The notes beneath the pieces were generated by a model that was given only the letters and a program-made list of their open reading frames with translations, was not told the origin of the DNA and did not search any database. From Variovorax paradoxus (lineage in GTDB: Bacteria > Pseudomonadota > Gammaproteobacteria > Burkholderiales > Burkholderiaceae_C): a stretch of 64,000 nucleotides of DNA. Positions 1 through 9,669 of this stretch are shown here, one piece after another. The stretch lies in contig NZ_CP102931.1 of NCBI RefSeq assembly GCF_024734665.1, forward strand, positions 3,470,001-3,534,000, given 5' to 3'. Positions within the stretch are counted from its first letter, which is position 1. Every line of letters begins with the position of its first letter. Position numbers and translations under genes: made by a program.

Positions 1-8
1 AAAACACC

Positions 9-1991
9 ATGTCCAAAGACATCCATTCCCGTCTGCACGCCGAGCTCGCAGAGCGCACGCGCCACCTGCAGACCGTTGCCGAAGCCCTGAAGACCGAGCT
101 CTTCGGCATCGACGACATCATCGACCGCGTGATCGATTCGCTGCGCGCCTGGTATGTGCTGCCGCAGATCATCAGCCGCCCCGTCATCGTCTGCCTCTGG
201 GGCCTTACCGGCACCGGCAAGACGCAACTGGTGCGCAAGCTCGCGCAGCACCTGGGCTTCTACGACCGCTTCATCGAAGTGCAGATGGACGGCTTCAGCC
301 ACGGCTCGGGCTATCACAGCCGCGGCTCCATCTCGGCCATGCTGGCCGAATCGGGTATCGCCGAAGGCACGCCAGGCATCCTGGTGCTCGACGAATTCCA
401 GCGCTTCCGCACGGTCGACGGCAACGGCAATGACGCCAAAGTTGAGCGCTACCAGGACGTGTGGGCGCTGCTGTCAGACGGCCGCCTGCCGCCCGCGCTC
501 TCGATGCTCGGCGAGATCGAGTCGTCGCTCGCGCATGCCGAGTTCGTGCAGGACCGCGACGGCGCCGACAAGAAGAAGTTCGACAAGAAGCGCAAGCTGC
601 ACCTGTCGCCCTGGGAGGCGCGCGAAGTGAAGCGCTGCCTGAAGCTCTCCGAGACCCTGCTGCAGATCATGGCGTGGAAGCCCGCCGAGGTGCACGCACG
701 CCTGCGTGCCTTCCGCGACACGCAGCAGAGCTGGGAGACCGACTACAGCAAGCTGCTGGTGTTCGTCTCGGGCAACCTCGACGAGATGTACGCCGAGACG
801 GCCCAGCGCGTCGAAGACTGCGACACCGACGCCGACATCTTCCACGCGCTGACGAAGAAGCTCTCCGTCATCGACGTGAAGAAGGCGCTGGCCGAGCGCT
901 TCCGCCCCGAGCAGATCGCCCGACTGGGCAACAACCACGTGATCTACCCCTCGTTCAACCGCGCGACCTACGTGCGCCTGATCCTGTCGATCTGCGACCG
1001 CTACGTGGCCGAGATCCAGGAAAGCTCCGGCGTGCGCTTCGTGCTCGACGCGAGCGTGTACGAGCAGATCTACGCCAACGCCGTGTTCCCGGCGCAGGGC
1101 ACGCGCCCGCTGTTCTCGTCGATCCACGCGATCCTGAGCGCGACGCTGGTCAATGCCGCGCTGTGGGCGCTGGAGCAACGCGCCGACGGCAGCGAGCCGG
1201 TGTGGCTCACGCTGGACGCGGGCGCCTCGTGCATCACGGCCAAGTACCGAAAGGCGCGCCGCCAGTTTCCGGTCGCGCTGGAGCTGAACCGCCTCAAGCA
1301 GCGCTCGAGCGAGGACTTCCGAGCCCTGCTCGCCGTGCACGAGGCGGGCCACGGCGTGGCCTATGGCCTGCTGTTCGCCCGCGCGCCGCAGGAAATCAAG
1401 ATCAACGTGGCCTCGTTCGAAGGCGGCTACAACAGCTACGAGCAGCGCAAGGCCTGGTCCAAGGAAAACCTGCGCGACCGCATCTGCGTGAGCCTCGCGG
1501 GCCGCGCCGCCGAGCAGCTGGTGTTCGGCGAGCAGGCCTGCACCTCGGGCGCCACGCAAGACTTCATGCAGGCGACCGCCTATGCCGCGCAGTACGTGCG
1601 CCACTTCGCCTTCGGCACGCGCCTGAGTCGCACCGACGTCGCGAACGACCCGGGCGACAACGTCAACACCGACATCGAGGCGACCAACCCCGAGATCGAG
1701 GCCCTGCTGGCGCAGGAACACGCACGCGCGCTGGCGCTGCTCGACGCGCACACGCCTGCGCTGATGGCGGTGGTCGACGCGCTGCTGCGCGAGGGCTCCA
1801 TCGCGCCGGCTGAACTGGCCGCGATGCTCGAGCTGCCGGACCCGGCAGCCGGTGCGGCCACGGACGCCTACGCAGCGCTGCTCGCGAGCTTCCGCGCCCG
1901 CAACGCCGGCCTGCCACCGGCGACGCCGCCCAGGGGCTCCGGAGCGGCCATTCCCGCGAGCGCAGCCCGTGTGCTGCGTGCGATCGCCTGA
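9..1991 (+). CDS. Soluble AAA ATPase / M41 (FtsH-type) zinc metalloprotease
   Basis: 660 aa. An N-terminal AAA module has Walker A GLTGTGKT (res 65-72) and a Walker B ILVLDEF. The text around it resembles the Clp/AAA_2 class rather than FtsH. The C-terminal half is a peptidase M41 domain with HEAGH (res 444-448) and the GATQDFMQAT segment, whose Asp518 fits the third zinc ligand. I see no N-terminal membrane segments, unlike FtsH, so the protein is probably cytosolic. Predicted role is ATP-driven proteolysis; the substrate is unknown. The start ATG lies 8 bases into the window, so upstream context cannot be judged. Family assignment is confident; calling it FtsH itself would be wrong. Confidence 0.85.
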   Translation: MSKDIHSRLHAELAERTRHLQTVAEALKTELFGIDDIIDRVIDSLRAWYVLPQIISRPVIVCLWGLTGTGKTQLVRKLAQHLGFYDRFIEVQMDGFSHGSGYHSRGSISAMLAESGIAEGTPGILVLDEFQRFRTVDGNGNDAKVERYQDVWALLSDGRLPPALSMLGEIESSLAHAEFVQDRDGADKKKFDKKRKLHLSPWEAREVKRCLKLSETLLQIMAWKPAEVHARLRAFRDTQQSWETDYSKLLVFVSGNLDEMYAETAQRVEDCDTDADIFHALTKKLSVIDVKKALAERFRPEQIARLGNNHVIYPSFNRATYVRLILSICDRYVAEIQESSGVRFVLDASVYEQIYANAVFPAQGTRPLFSSIHAILSATLVNAALWALEQRADGSEPVWLTLDAGASCITAKYRKARRQFPVALELNRLKQRSSEDFRALLAVHEAGHGVAYGLLFARAPQEIKINVASFEGGYNSYEQRKAWSKENLRDRICVSLAGRAAEQLVFGEQACTSGATQDFMQATAYAAQYVRHFAFGTRLSRTDVANDPGDNVNTDIEATNPEIEALLAQEHARALALLDAHTPALMAVVDALLREGSIAPAELAAMLELPDPAAGAATDAYAALLASFRARNAGLPPATPPRGSGAAIPASAARVLRAIA

Positions 1992-2010
1992 GTCAGGCAA
2001 ATGACGCTTC

Positions 2011-3378
2011 ATGAATGCACAATCACGCCCCATGTCCACCGTCTTCAATTTCACCTTCGTGCCCTGGTTCCGCTCGGTCGCGCCCTACATCCACACGCAC
2101 CGCGGTAAGACTTTCGTGGTCGGCCTGGCGGGCGAGGCGATTGCGGCAGGCAAGCTGCAGAACATTGCGCAAGACCTGGCGCTGATCCAGAGCATGGGCG
2201 TGAAGATCGTGCTGGTGCACGGCTTCCGGCCGCAGGTCAACGAACAGCTCGCGGCCAAGGGCCACGAGGCTCGCTATTCGCACGGCATCCGCATCACTGA
2301 CGAGGTGGCTCTCGACTCCGCGCAGGAAGCCGCCGGCCAGCTGCGCTACGAGATTGAGGCCGCCTTCAGCCAGGGCCTGCCCAACACGCCGATGGCCGGC
2401 TCGACGGTGCGGGTGATCTCGGGCAACTTCATCACCGCGCGACCGGTGGGCGTGGTCGATGGGGTGGACTTCAAGCATTCGGGCCTGGTCCGCAAGGTGG
2501 ATGCGGCCGGCATCCGCCGCACGCTGGACTTCGGCGCGATGGTGCTGATGTCGCCCTTCGGCTTCTCGCCCACCGGCGAAGCCTTCAACCTGACGATGGA
2601 AGAGGTGGCCACCAGCGTTGCCATTTCCATCCAGGCCGACAAGCTGATCTTCCTCACGGAAATCCCCGGCATCCGCATCGACAGCGAGCTGCCCGAGAGC
2701 GAAGACAACCCGATCGACACCGAGCTGCCGCTGGACGCCGCCGAAAAGCTGCTGGCCTCGCTGCCGCCGGCCCAGAAGCCGACCGACACGGGCTTCTACC
2801 TGCAGCACTGCGTGAAGGCCTGCAAGGGCGGCGTGGAGCGCAACCACATCCTGCCCTTTGCGCTCGACGGCTCGCTGCTGCTGGAGGTGTACGTGCACGA
2901 CGGCGTCGGCACCATGGTGATCGACGAGAAGCTCGAAAGCCTGCGCGAAGCCACCGTGGACGACATCGGCGGCATCCTGCAGCTGATCGAGCCCTTCGAG
3001 CGCGACGGCACGCTGGTCAAGCGCGACCGCAACGAGATCGAGCGTGACGTGGGCCACTACACGGTGATCGAGCACGACGGCGTGATCTTCGGCTGCGCGG
3101 CGCTCTACCCGTACCCAGAGGCGCGCACCGCCGAAATGGCCGCGCTCACGGTGTCGCCGCAATCGCAGTCGCAGGGCGACGGCGAGCGCATCCTCAAGCG
3201 CATCGAGCACCGCGCCAAGGCCATGGGCCTGGACAGCATCTTCGTGCTCACCACGCGCACCATGCACTGGTTCCTCAAGCGCGGCTTCCAGCAGGTCAAC
3301 CCCGACTGGCTGCCCGAGGCCCGCAAGCGCAAGTACAACTGGGACCGCAAGAGCCAGGTGCTGGTCAAGAAGATCTGA
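2011..3378 (+). CDS. argA: Amino-acid N-acetyltransferase (N-acetylglutamate synthase)
   Basis: 455 aa. It transfers acetyl from acetyl-CoA to glutamate, the first step of arginine synthesis, in the cytosol. An amino-acid-kinase-like domain (about res 25-290) is followed by a GNAT domain (about res 305-455) with an acetyl-CoA loop around SQSQGDGERI. This two-domain layout is that of classical bacterial ArgA. A second in-frame ATG at 2032 (MSTVFNFTF) is equally possible as the start; neither has a strong Shine-Dalgarno sequence. It is a single gene rather than part of an arg cluster. Confidence 0.9.
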   Translation: MNAQSRPMSTVFNFTFVPWFRSVAPYIHTHRGKTFVVGLAGEAIAAGKLQNIAQDLALIQSMGVKIVLVHGFRPQVNEQLAAKGHEARYSHGIRITDEVALDSAQEAAGQLRYEIEAAFSQGLPNTPMAGSTVRVISGNFITARPVGVVDGVDFKHSGLVRKVDAAGIRRTLDFGAMVLMSPFGFSPTGEAFNLTMEEVATSVAISIQADKLIFLTEIPGIRIDSELPESEDNPIDTELPLDAAEKLLASLPPAQKPTDTGFYLQHCVKACKGGVERNHILPFALDGSLLLEVYVHDGVGTMVIDEKLESLREATVDDIGGILQLIEPFERDGTLVKRDRNEIERDVGHYTVIEHDGVIFGCAALYPYPEARTAEMAALTVSPQSQSQGDGERILKRIEHRAKAMGLDSIFVLTTRTMHWFLKRGFQQVNPDWLPEARKRKYNWDRKSQVLVKKI

Positions 3379-3413
3379 CCGGCTGCTGCCCCCTCTCGAA
3401 GGAAACTGCCCCG

Positions 3414-4052
3414 ATGACGCTCGCCACCGCCCTGCTTTTTGCCATCGTGGCCTTCGCCGCCATCGCCACGCCCGGCCCCACGGTGCTGCTGGCGCTCAGC
3501 AACGGTTCGCGCCACGGCGTGCGCCGGGCGCTGCCGGGCATGCTCGGCGCGGTGCTGTCCGACTTCGTACTGGTCGGCGCCGTGGCGCTCGGCCTGGGCG
3601 CACTGCTGGCGGCGTCGGAGTTCTGGTTCTCGATGCTGAAGTGGGTCGGTGCGGTGTACCTCGCCTGGCTCGGGCTGCGCATGCTGCGCTCCAAGGGCGG
3701 TTTCCACCTGCCGGCGGCCGATGCCGCGCCTTCGGCCACGGCGGGCGAAAGCCGGCGCATCTTCTTCAAGTCTTTTCTGGTGGCGGTGACCAACCCCAAG
3801 GGCTACATCTTCTGCTCGGCCCTGCTGCCGCAGTTCATCGATCCCTCCGCCGCACAGGCGCCGCAGTACATCGTCATTGCGCTGATCTTCGCGGGCCTCG
3901 ACATGGCGGTGATGCTGACCTACGCCTTCGTCGGCGCCCGCGCGATCCGGCTGCTGACCGTGTCGGCCACACGCTGGATCGATCGCGCCTGCGGCGGCAT
4001 GCTGCTGGCGCTGGCCGGCTCGCTGGCCTTCTACCGGCGCAGCGCGGCCTGA
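3414..4052 (+). CDS. LysE/RhtB-family amino-acid exporter
   Basis: 212 aa, the usual family length, with about six hydrophobic segments. The N-terminal ATPGPTVLLALSNG stretch is the family signature. It is predicted to be an inner-membrane exporter of amino acids or derivatives; the substrate cannot be read from sequence. A good Shine-Dalgarno (AAGGA) precedes the ATG. It sits 35 bp after argA and upstream of the diaminopimelate genes, so an amino-acid overflow role is plausible but only inferred. Confidence 0.85.
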   Translation: MTLATALLFAIVAFAAIATPGPTVLLALSNGSRHGVRRALPGMLGAVLSDFVLVGAVALGLGALLAASEFWFSMLKWVGAVYLAWLGLRMLRSKGGFHLPAADAAPSATAGESRRIFFKSFLVAVTNPKGYIFCSALLPQFIDPSAAQAPQYIVIALIFAGLDMAVMLTYAFVGARAIRLLTVSATRWIDRACGGMLLALAGSLAFYRRSAA

Positions 4053-4125
4053 CGCCTGCCAGCCGTCATGGCTGTCGTCATGGCCGCCAGTAGCCGCTTC
4101 GACAGGAGCGGTAACACCTGTCACC

Positions 4126-4131
4126 GATAAT
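4126..4131 (+). promoter_or_regulatory. GATAAT -10-like hexamer just upstream of dapC
   Basis: GATAAT ends 7 nt before the dapC ATG at 4139, and no Shine-Dalgarno lies next to the start. If this is a sigma-70 -10 element, transcription would begin at or next to the start codon and give a leaderless mRNA. No good -35 element is visible at 16-18 bp. The same arrangement occurs at msbA and the ubiE-like gene. Confidence 0.4.
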
Positions 4132-4138
4132 CCCGGGC

Positions 4139-5350
4139 ATGAATCCTCTGCTTTCCCGGTTGCAACCCTATCCCTTCGAACGGCTGAAGCAACTGTTCGC
4201 GGGCGTCACGCCCAACCCCCAGTTCCCGGCCATCAGCCTGGGCATTGGCGAACCCAAGCACGCCACGCCGGGCTTCATCAAGGACGCCCTGAGCGCCAGC
4301 CTCGGCGCGCTGGCCGCCTACCCCGCCACCGCCGGCGACCTGGCGCTGCGCACCGCCTTCACCGACTGGCTGAAGACCCGCTACAGCCTCGCCCTCGACC
4401 CAGCCACCCAGGTGCTGCCCGTCAATGGTTCGCGCGAAGCCCTGTTCTCGCTGGCGCAGACCGTGGTCGATCCCACCGCCTCGCCGCAGCCGGTGGTGAT
4501 GTCGCCCAACCCGTTCTATCAAATCTACGAGGGCGCGGCCCTGCTCTCGGGCGCCGAGCCGTACTACGCGGCCAGCGTGCCCGCGCGCAATTTCGCGGTC
4601 GACTGGGACAGCGTGCCCGAGGCCGTCTGGGCCCGCACGCAGTTGGTGTTCGTCTGCTCGCCGGGCAACCCGACGGGCGCGGTAATGTCGCTGGACGAAT
4701 GGAAGAAGCTCTTCGCCCTCTCGGACCGCCACGGCTTCGTGATCGCCGCCGACGAGTGCTACAGCGAAATCTACTTCCGCAACGAGCCCCCGCTCAGCGG
4801 CCTCGAAGCCTCGGTGAAGCTCGGCCGGCCCGACTTCCGCAACCTGATTGCGCTGACCTCGCTGTCCAAGCGCAGCAACGTGCCCGGCCTGCGTAGCGGC
4901 TTCGTGGCGGGCGACGCGGCCATCATCAAGAAGTTCTTGCTCTACCGCACCTACCACGGCAGCGCCATGAGCGGCACCGTGGCCGCGGCCAGCATCGCGG
5001 CCTGGGGCGACGAGTCGCATGTGGTCGACAACCGCGCCCAGTACCGCGCCAAGTTCGCGGCCGTCACGCCGCTGCTCGAACCCGTGCTCGACGTGCGGCT
5101 GCCCGACGCCAGTTTCTACCTCTGGGCCGGTGTGCCCGAAGTGTGGGCTGGCGACGACGAAGCCTTCGCCCGCGCGCTCTACGCTCAATACAATGTGACG
5201 GTTCTGCCGGGGAGCTATCTGGCGCGCGAGACCGCGCACAGCGCCAACCCGGGCCGCGGCCGCATCCGCATGGCACTGGTGGCCGAAACAGCCGAATGCG
5301 TGGAGGCCGCCGAGCGCATCGTCCGCTTCTGCAAGGACGCCCGCCGCTGA
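4139..5350 (+). CDS. dapC: Succinyldiaminopimelate aminotransferase
   Basis: 403 aa, fold-type I PLP aminotransferase. The motif SLSKRSN places the PLP Schiff-base lysine at K244, and the [10 protein letters not shown] substrate/cofactor loop is present. DapC converts N-succinyl-2-amino-6-ketopimelate to N-succinyl-LL-diaminopimelate. The assignment rests on family resemblance plus linkage to dapD (40 bp downstream) and dapE. It supplies lysine and the peptidoglycan cross-linking amino acid. Confidence 0.9.
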   Translation: MNPLLSRLQPYPFERLKQLFAGVTPNPQFPAISLGIGEPKHATPGFIKDALSASLGALAAYPATAGDLALRTAFTDWLKTRYSLALDPATQVLPVNGSREALFSLAQTVVDPTASPQPVVMSPNPFYQIYEGAALLSGAEPYYAASVPARNFAVDWDSVPEAVWARTQLVFVCSPGNPTGAVMSLDEWKKLFALSDRHGFVIAADECYSEIYFRNEPPLSGLEASVKLGRPDFRNLIALTSLSKRSNVPGLRSGFVAGDAAIIKKFLLYRTYHGSAMSGTVAAASIAAWGDESHVVDNRAQYRAKFAAVTPLLEPVLDVRLPDASFYLWAGVPEVWAGDDEAFARALYAQYNVTVLPGSYLARETAHSANPGRGRIRMALVAETAECVEAAERIVRFCKDARR

Positions 5351-5390
5351 CCCGCTTTCCTGCCCCGATTTTTCACCCGAGACCTTCTCA

Positions 5391-6215
5391 ATGACCCAGC
5401 AACTGCAACAAATCATCGACGCCGCGTGGGACGACCGCGCCAACATCTCGCCCACCGCCTCGTCGGCCGAAGTGCGCGACGCCGTCGAGCACGTCATCAC
5501 CGAGCTCAACAACGGCAAGCTGCGCGTGGCAACCCGCGAAGCCGTCGGCAAGTGGACCGTGCACCAGTGGATCAAGAAGGCCGTGCTGCTGTCGTTCCGC
5601 CTGAAGGACAACGAGCAGATGCAGGCCGGCTCGCTCGGTTTCTACGACAAGGTGCCCACCAAGTTCTCGCACCTGTCGGCCGGTGAGCTGAAGGAATCGG
5701 GCGTGCGCATCGTGCCGCCGGCCGTGGCCCGCCGCGGCAGCTTCATCGCCAAGGGCGCGATCCTGATGCCCTCGTACGTGAACATCGGCGCCTACGTGGG
5801 CGAAGGCACCATGGTCGACACCTGGGCCACCGTGGGTTCGTGCGCACAAATTGGTGCCAACGTGCACCTGTCGGGCGGCGTCGGCATCGGTGGCGTGCTC
5901 GAGCCGCTGCAGGCCGGCCCGACCATCATCGAAGACAACTGCTTCATCGGCGCCCGCTCGGAAGTGGTCGAAGGCGTGGTGGTCGAAGAAAACTCGGTGC
6001 TGTCGATGGGCGTGTTCATCGGCCAGAGCACCCCCATCTACGACCGCGCCACCGGCGAAACCCATTTCGGCCGCGTGCCCGCCGGCTCGGTCGTCGTGGC
6101 CGGCAGCCTGCCCAAGGACAACGGCCGCTACAGCATGTACGCCGCCATCATCGTGAAGAAGGTCGACGCCAAGACGCGCTCCACCACTTCGCTGAACGAC
6201 CTGCTGCGCGACTGA
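5391..6215 (+). CDS. dapD: Tetrahydrodipicolinate N-succinyltransferase
   Basis: 274 aa, the same length as the E. coli enzyme. The middle and C-terminal regions show left-handed beta-helix hexapeptide repeats (for example [21 protein letters not shown], res about 130-150). DapD succinylates tetrahydrodipicolinate with succinyl-CoA, just before the DapC step. It follows dapC directly, with no terminator between them, so cotranscription is likely. Confidence 0.97.
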   Translation: MTQQLQQIIDAAWDDRANISPTASSAEVRDAVEHVITELNNGKLRVATREAVGKWTVHQWIKKAVLLSFRLKDNEQMQAGSLGFYDKVPTKFSHLSAGELKESGVRIVPPAVARRGSFIAKGAILMPSYVNIGAYVGEGTMVDTWATVGSCAQIGANVHLSGGVGIGGVLEPLQAGPTIIEDNCFIGARSEVVEGVVVEENSVLSMGVFIGQSTPIYDRATGETHFGRVPAGSVVVAGSLPKDNGRYSMYAAIIVKKVDAKTRSTTSLNDLLRD

Positions 6216-6281
6216 TCGGCTCTTTCAAGGCCGAACCCTTTTCCCCTTAGAGAAAACAACAGCACCCCAGGAGAGAGACCG

Positions 6282-7430
6282 ATGAACATGATGGAGCGAA
6301 TTCTTCGTTTGATGGCCGAGCGCAAGGCCTCCGACATCTACCTCTCGGCCCACTCCCCGGTGCTGATCCGCATCAACGGCATCTGCGTGCCCATCAACGC
6401 GCAGGTGCTGCCTCCGACCGCGCCGCTCGCGCTGCTGTCCGAAGTGGTGCCCGCCGCCCGTATCCAGGAGCTGGAAAGCACGGGCGAACTCAACATGGCC
6501 GTCGCCCTCGAAGGCGCCGGCAACTACCGCGTGAGCGCCATGCGCCAGCGCGGCACCTACGCGGTGGTGGTGCGGCACATTGCCGCCGACATCCCGAGCT
6601 TTGCCGATCTGAACCTGCCCGACATCCTGAAGACGCTGATCATGGAAAAGCGCGGGCTGATCCTGATGGTCGGCGCCACGGGCGCGGGCAAGACCACCAC
6701 GCTGGCCTCGATGCTCGACTACCGCAACGAACACGCCAGCGGCCACATCCTCACGGTCGAGGAGCCGATCGAGTTCACCTACACCAACAAGAAATCGGTG
6801 GTGAACCAGCGCGACGTGGGCAGCGACACCACCTCGCTGCAGACGGCGCTGAAGAACGCGCTGCGCCAGGCGCCCGACGTGATCCAGATCGGCGAAATCC
6901 GCGACCGCGACACCATGACCGCCGCCATCGCTTATGCGCAGTCGGGCCACCTGTGCGTGGCCACGCTGCACGCCAACAACAGCTACCGCGCGCTGAACCG
7001 CATCCTGAGTTTCTTCCCGGTCGAGGTGCGTCCCACGCTGCTGGGCGACCTGGGCGGCGCGCTGCGCGCCATCGTGTCGCAGCGCCTGCTGCGCACGCCG
7101 GCCGGCGGTCGCGTGCCGGCGCTCGAAGTCATGCTCAACACCGCGCTGGTGGCCGAGCTGATCGAAAAGGGCGACTTCTCCGCCGTAAAGGAAGCGATGG
7201 AAAAGTCGATGGCCGAAGGCTCGCAGACCTTCGAGGAAGACATCGCCCGCCTCATCACCGAAGAGCGCGTCACGCGCGAAGAAGGCCTGTCGCAAGCCGA
7301 CTCGCCCACCAACCTGATGTGGCGCCTGCAGAACCGCGCCGCGCCCAAACCGCAGGTCGACGACCGCCATCTGACCGACCAGGTCGATGAACCCACCTTC
7401 ACCGACATCACGCTCGACGTGAAGTTCTGA
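6282..7430 (+). CDS. pilU: PilU-type type IV pilus retraction ATPase
   Basis: 382 aa. Walker A GATGAGKT (res 131-138), a GEIRD box (res 204-208) and a [13 protein letters not shown] stretch match the PilT/PilU ATPases. Length and the last motif favour PilU, the accessory retraction ATPase, over PilT (about 345 aa). It would act at the cytoplasmic base of the type IVa pilus. It lies between dapD (66 bp upstream) and dapE (16 bp downstream) on the same strand, with no pilT adjacent. A gap of 66 bp could hold its own promoter. PilT paralogue status is the main alternative. Confidence 0.85.
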   Translation: MNMMERILRLMAERKASDIYLSAHSPVLIRINGICVPINAQVLPPTAPLALLSEVVPAARIQELESTGELNMAVALEGAGNYRVSAMRQRGTYAVVVRHIAADIPSFADLNLPDILKTLIMEKRGLILMVGATGAGKTTTLASMLDYRNEHASGHILTVEEPIEFTYTNKKSVVNQRDVGSDTTSLQTALKNALRQAPDVIQIGEIRDRDTMTAAIAYAQSGHLCVATLHANNSYRALNRILSFFPVEVRPTLLGDLGGALRAIVSQRLLRTPAGGRVPALEVMLNTALVAELIEKGDFSAVKEAMEKSMAEGSQTFEEDIARLITEERVTREEGLSQADSPTNLMWRLQNRAAPKPQVDDRHLTDQVDEPTFTDITLDVKF

Positions 7431-7446
7431 ACCAAGCCTTTTCCCG

Positions 7447-8625
7447 ATGTCCCGTACGCTCCAGCTCGCCGAGCAACTCATCTCGCGCCCCTCCGTCACC
7501 CCCGACGATGCGGGCTGCCAACAGATCCTCGGCGAGCGGCTGGCGCAACTGGGCTTCACCCTGGAAACCATCGAGAGCGGCCCGGCCGACTTCCGCGTGA
7601 CCAACCTGTGGGCGGTGCGCCGCCCCGCGAACGCGGCCGCGACCAAGACGCTCGTGTTCGCCGGCCACACCGACGTGGTGCCCACCGGCCCCGTCGAGCA
7701 ATGGACCAGCCACCCCTTCACGCCCACGCACCGCGACGGCAAGCTCTACGGTCGCGGCGCCTGCGACATGAAGACCTCGGTCGCGGCCTTCGTGACCTCG
7801 ATCGAGGAATTCCTGCAGGCCGTGCCCGAGCCGAAGCTCACGCTGGCGCTGCTGCTCACCAGCGATGAAGAAGGCCCCGGCGTCGACGGCACCGTCATCG
7901 TCTGCAATGCACTGGCCGCCCGAGGCGAGGTCATCGACTACTGCATCGTCGGCGAACCCACTGCCGTGGAGCGCTGCGGCGACATGATCAAGAACGGCCG
8001 CCGCGGCACCATGAGCGGCAAGCTCACAGTGAAGGGCGTGCAGGGCCACATCGCCTACCCGCACCTGGCGAAGAACCCGGTGCATTCGGTAGCGCCCGCG
8101 CTGGCCGAACTGGTGGCCATCAACGCCGCCGGCGGCTGGGACGCCGCAAGCAACCCCTACTTCCAGCCGACCAGCTGGCAGATCAGCAATTTCCACTCGG
8201 GCACAGGCGCGAGCAACGTGATTCCGGGCAGCGCGGTGATCGACTTCAACTTCCGCTTCTCGACCGAATCGACACCCGAGTCGCTGCAGCAGCGCGTGCA
8301 CGCCGTGCTCGACGCGCACAAGGTCGACTACACGCTGGCCTGGACCATCGGCGGCCTGCCCTTCCTGACCACGCCGGGCGAACTGGTCACGGCCGTGCAG
8401 GGCGCGATCCGCGATGAGACCGGCATCGAGACCGAGCTGTCGACCAGCGGCGGCACCAGCGACGCGCGCTTCATCGCCAAGATCTGCAAGCAGGTGGTGG
8501 AGCTGGGCCCGGTGAACGCCAGCATCCACAAGATCGACGAGCACATCGACGTGGCCGAGATCGAGACGCTGAAGAACATCTACGTGCGCACGCTGAAGCA
8601 GCTCGACGCTGCGCTTGCGGCATGA
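7447..8625 (+). CDS. dapE: Succinyl-diaminopimelate desuccinylase
   Basis: 392 aa, M20 metallohydrolase, slightly longer than the 375-aa E. coli enzyme. Metal-site motifs are visible: GHTDVVPTG (H74), GACDMK (D107) and SDEEGPG (catalytic/metal Glu at 141-142). It removes succinate to give LL-diaminopimelate. The stop codon overlaps the prmB start (ATGA), so the two are translationally coupled. Confidence 0.96.
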   Translation: MSRTLQLAEQLISRPSVTPDDAGCQQILGERLAQLGFTLETIESGPADFRVTNLWAVRRPANAAATKTLVFAGHTDVVPTGPVEQWTSHPFTPTHRDGKLYGRGACDMKTSVAAFVTSIEEFLQAVPEPKLTLALLLTSDEEGPGVDGTVIVCNALAARGEVIDYCIVGEPTAVERCGDMIKNGRRGTMSGKLTVKGVQGHIAYPHLAKNPVHSVAPALAELVAINAAGGWDAASNPYFQPTSWQISNFHSGTGASNVIPGSAVIDFNFRFSTESTPESLQQRVHAVLDAHKVDYTLAWTIGGLPFLTTPGELVTAVQGAIRDETGIETELSTSGGTSDARFIAKICKQVVELGPVNASIHKIDEHIDVAEIETLKNIYVRTLKQLDAALAA

Positions 8626-9503
8626 GCACGGTCATCGAACTGATCGAGTCGGGCGCCAAGAAGCTCGAAGAGGCTGGCGTGGCCTTTGGGCACGGCACCG
8701 CCAACGCCTTCGACGAAGCTGCCTGGCTCGTGTTGTGGCGCCTGAAGCTGCCGCTGGACGACCTCGACAGCGTGGCCGACAGGCCCGTGTCGCCCGCCGA
8801 CGCCGGCAAGGTCGCCGCGCTGATCGACGAGCGCATTGCCACGCGCAAGCCCGCCGCCTACCTCACCAAGGAAGCCTGGCTGCAGGGCTTGCCCTTCTAC
8901 GTGGACGAGCGCGCCATCGTGCCGCGCAGCTTCATCGCCGAGCTGATCGCCGATGGCAGCATCGACTACTGGCTGGGCGAACATACGCTGCGCGTGCTCG
9001 ACCTGTGCACCGGCAACGGCAGCCTCGCGGTGCTCGCGGCGCTGACCTATCCGGATGTGACGGTGGACGCAGCCGACCTGTCGGTCGAGGCGCTCGAAGT
9101 GGCAGCCATCAACGTCACCCGCCATCAGTTGGACGCTCGCGTCACGCTGATCGAATCGGATGGCCTGAAGAACGTGCCCGGCCCGTACGACCTCGTGCTT
9201 TGCAACCCGCCCTACGTAAACAGCGCCAGCATGGCCGCCCTGCCCGCCGAATACCGCGCCGAGCCTGAACTGGCGCTGGCCGGCGGCACCGACGGCATGG
9301 ATTTCGTGCGCCAGCTGTTTGCCGACGCGCCCTCGCGCATGAGCGAGCAGGCGGTGCTGGTGCTGGAAATCGGCAACGAGCGCGACTACTTCGAGGCCGC
9401 CTTCCCGCAGCTCGAAGTAGTCTGGCTCGAAACCTCGGCGGGCGAGGACCAGGTCTTGCTTGTCACGCGCGACGCCCTGGTGGCCGGCGCCGGCGTGCGT
9501 TAG
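8622..9503 (+). CDS. prmB: Ribosomal protein L3 N5-glutamine methyltransferase
   Basis: 293 aa, class I SAM-dependent methyltransferase. Motif [12 protein letters not shown] and the NPPY catalytic motif (N195-Y198) mark the glutamine N5-methyltransferases PrmB, PrmC and HemK. Overall similarity fits PrmB, which modifies ribosomal protein L3; PrmC would be the alternative. The start overlaps the dapE stop by 4 bp. Confidence 0.9.
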   Translation: MSTVIELIESGAKKLEEAGVAFGHGTANAFDEAAWLVLWRLKLPLDDLDSVADRPVSPADAGKVAALIDERIATRKPAAYLTKEAWLQGLPFYVDERAIVPRSFIAELIADGSIDYWLGEHTLRVLDLCTGNGSLAVLAALTYPDVTVDAADLSVEALEVAAINVTRHQLDARVTLIESDGLKNVPGPYDLVLCNPPYVNSASMAALPAEYRAEPELALAGGTDGMDFVRQLFADAPSRMSEQAVLVLEIGNERDYFEAAFPQLEVVWLETSAGEDQVLLVTRDALVAGAGVR

Positions 9504-9669
9504 CTGCGCCAGCTCCAAGCCCTTCAGCCGCTTTCTCGCAGCCACTGGCCGCGAAACCCCATTCACCGGGCCATTCCCCGCGCCTGCCGCGCCTTTCCCC
9601 TGCGCTTTTGCCCCCTTTCGCCGGGCCGCAAAGGACGGGCGGGATAATCGCCCCTACGGTTCCTCTTTC

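Noticed and set aside
474..2054. Minus-strand open frame of 526 codons opposite the protease gene
   Set aside because: No motifs and biased composition; shadow of the AAA-M41 gene.
9460..9669. 70-codon upstream extension of the ABC-F gene
   Set aside because: Overlaps prmB and lacks homology; the conserved ABC-F N-terminus starts at 9670.
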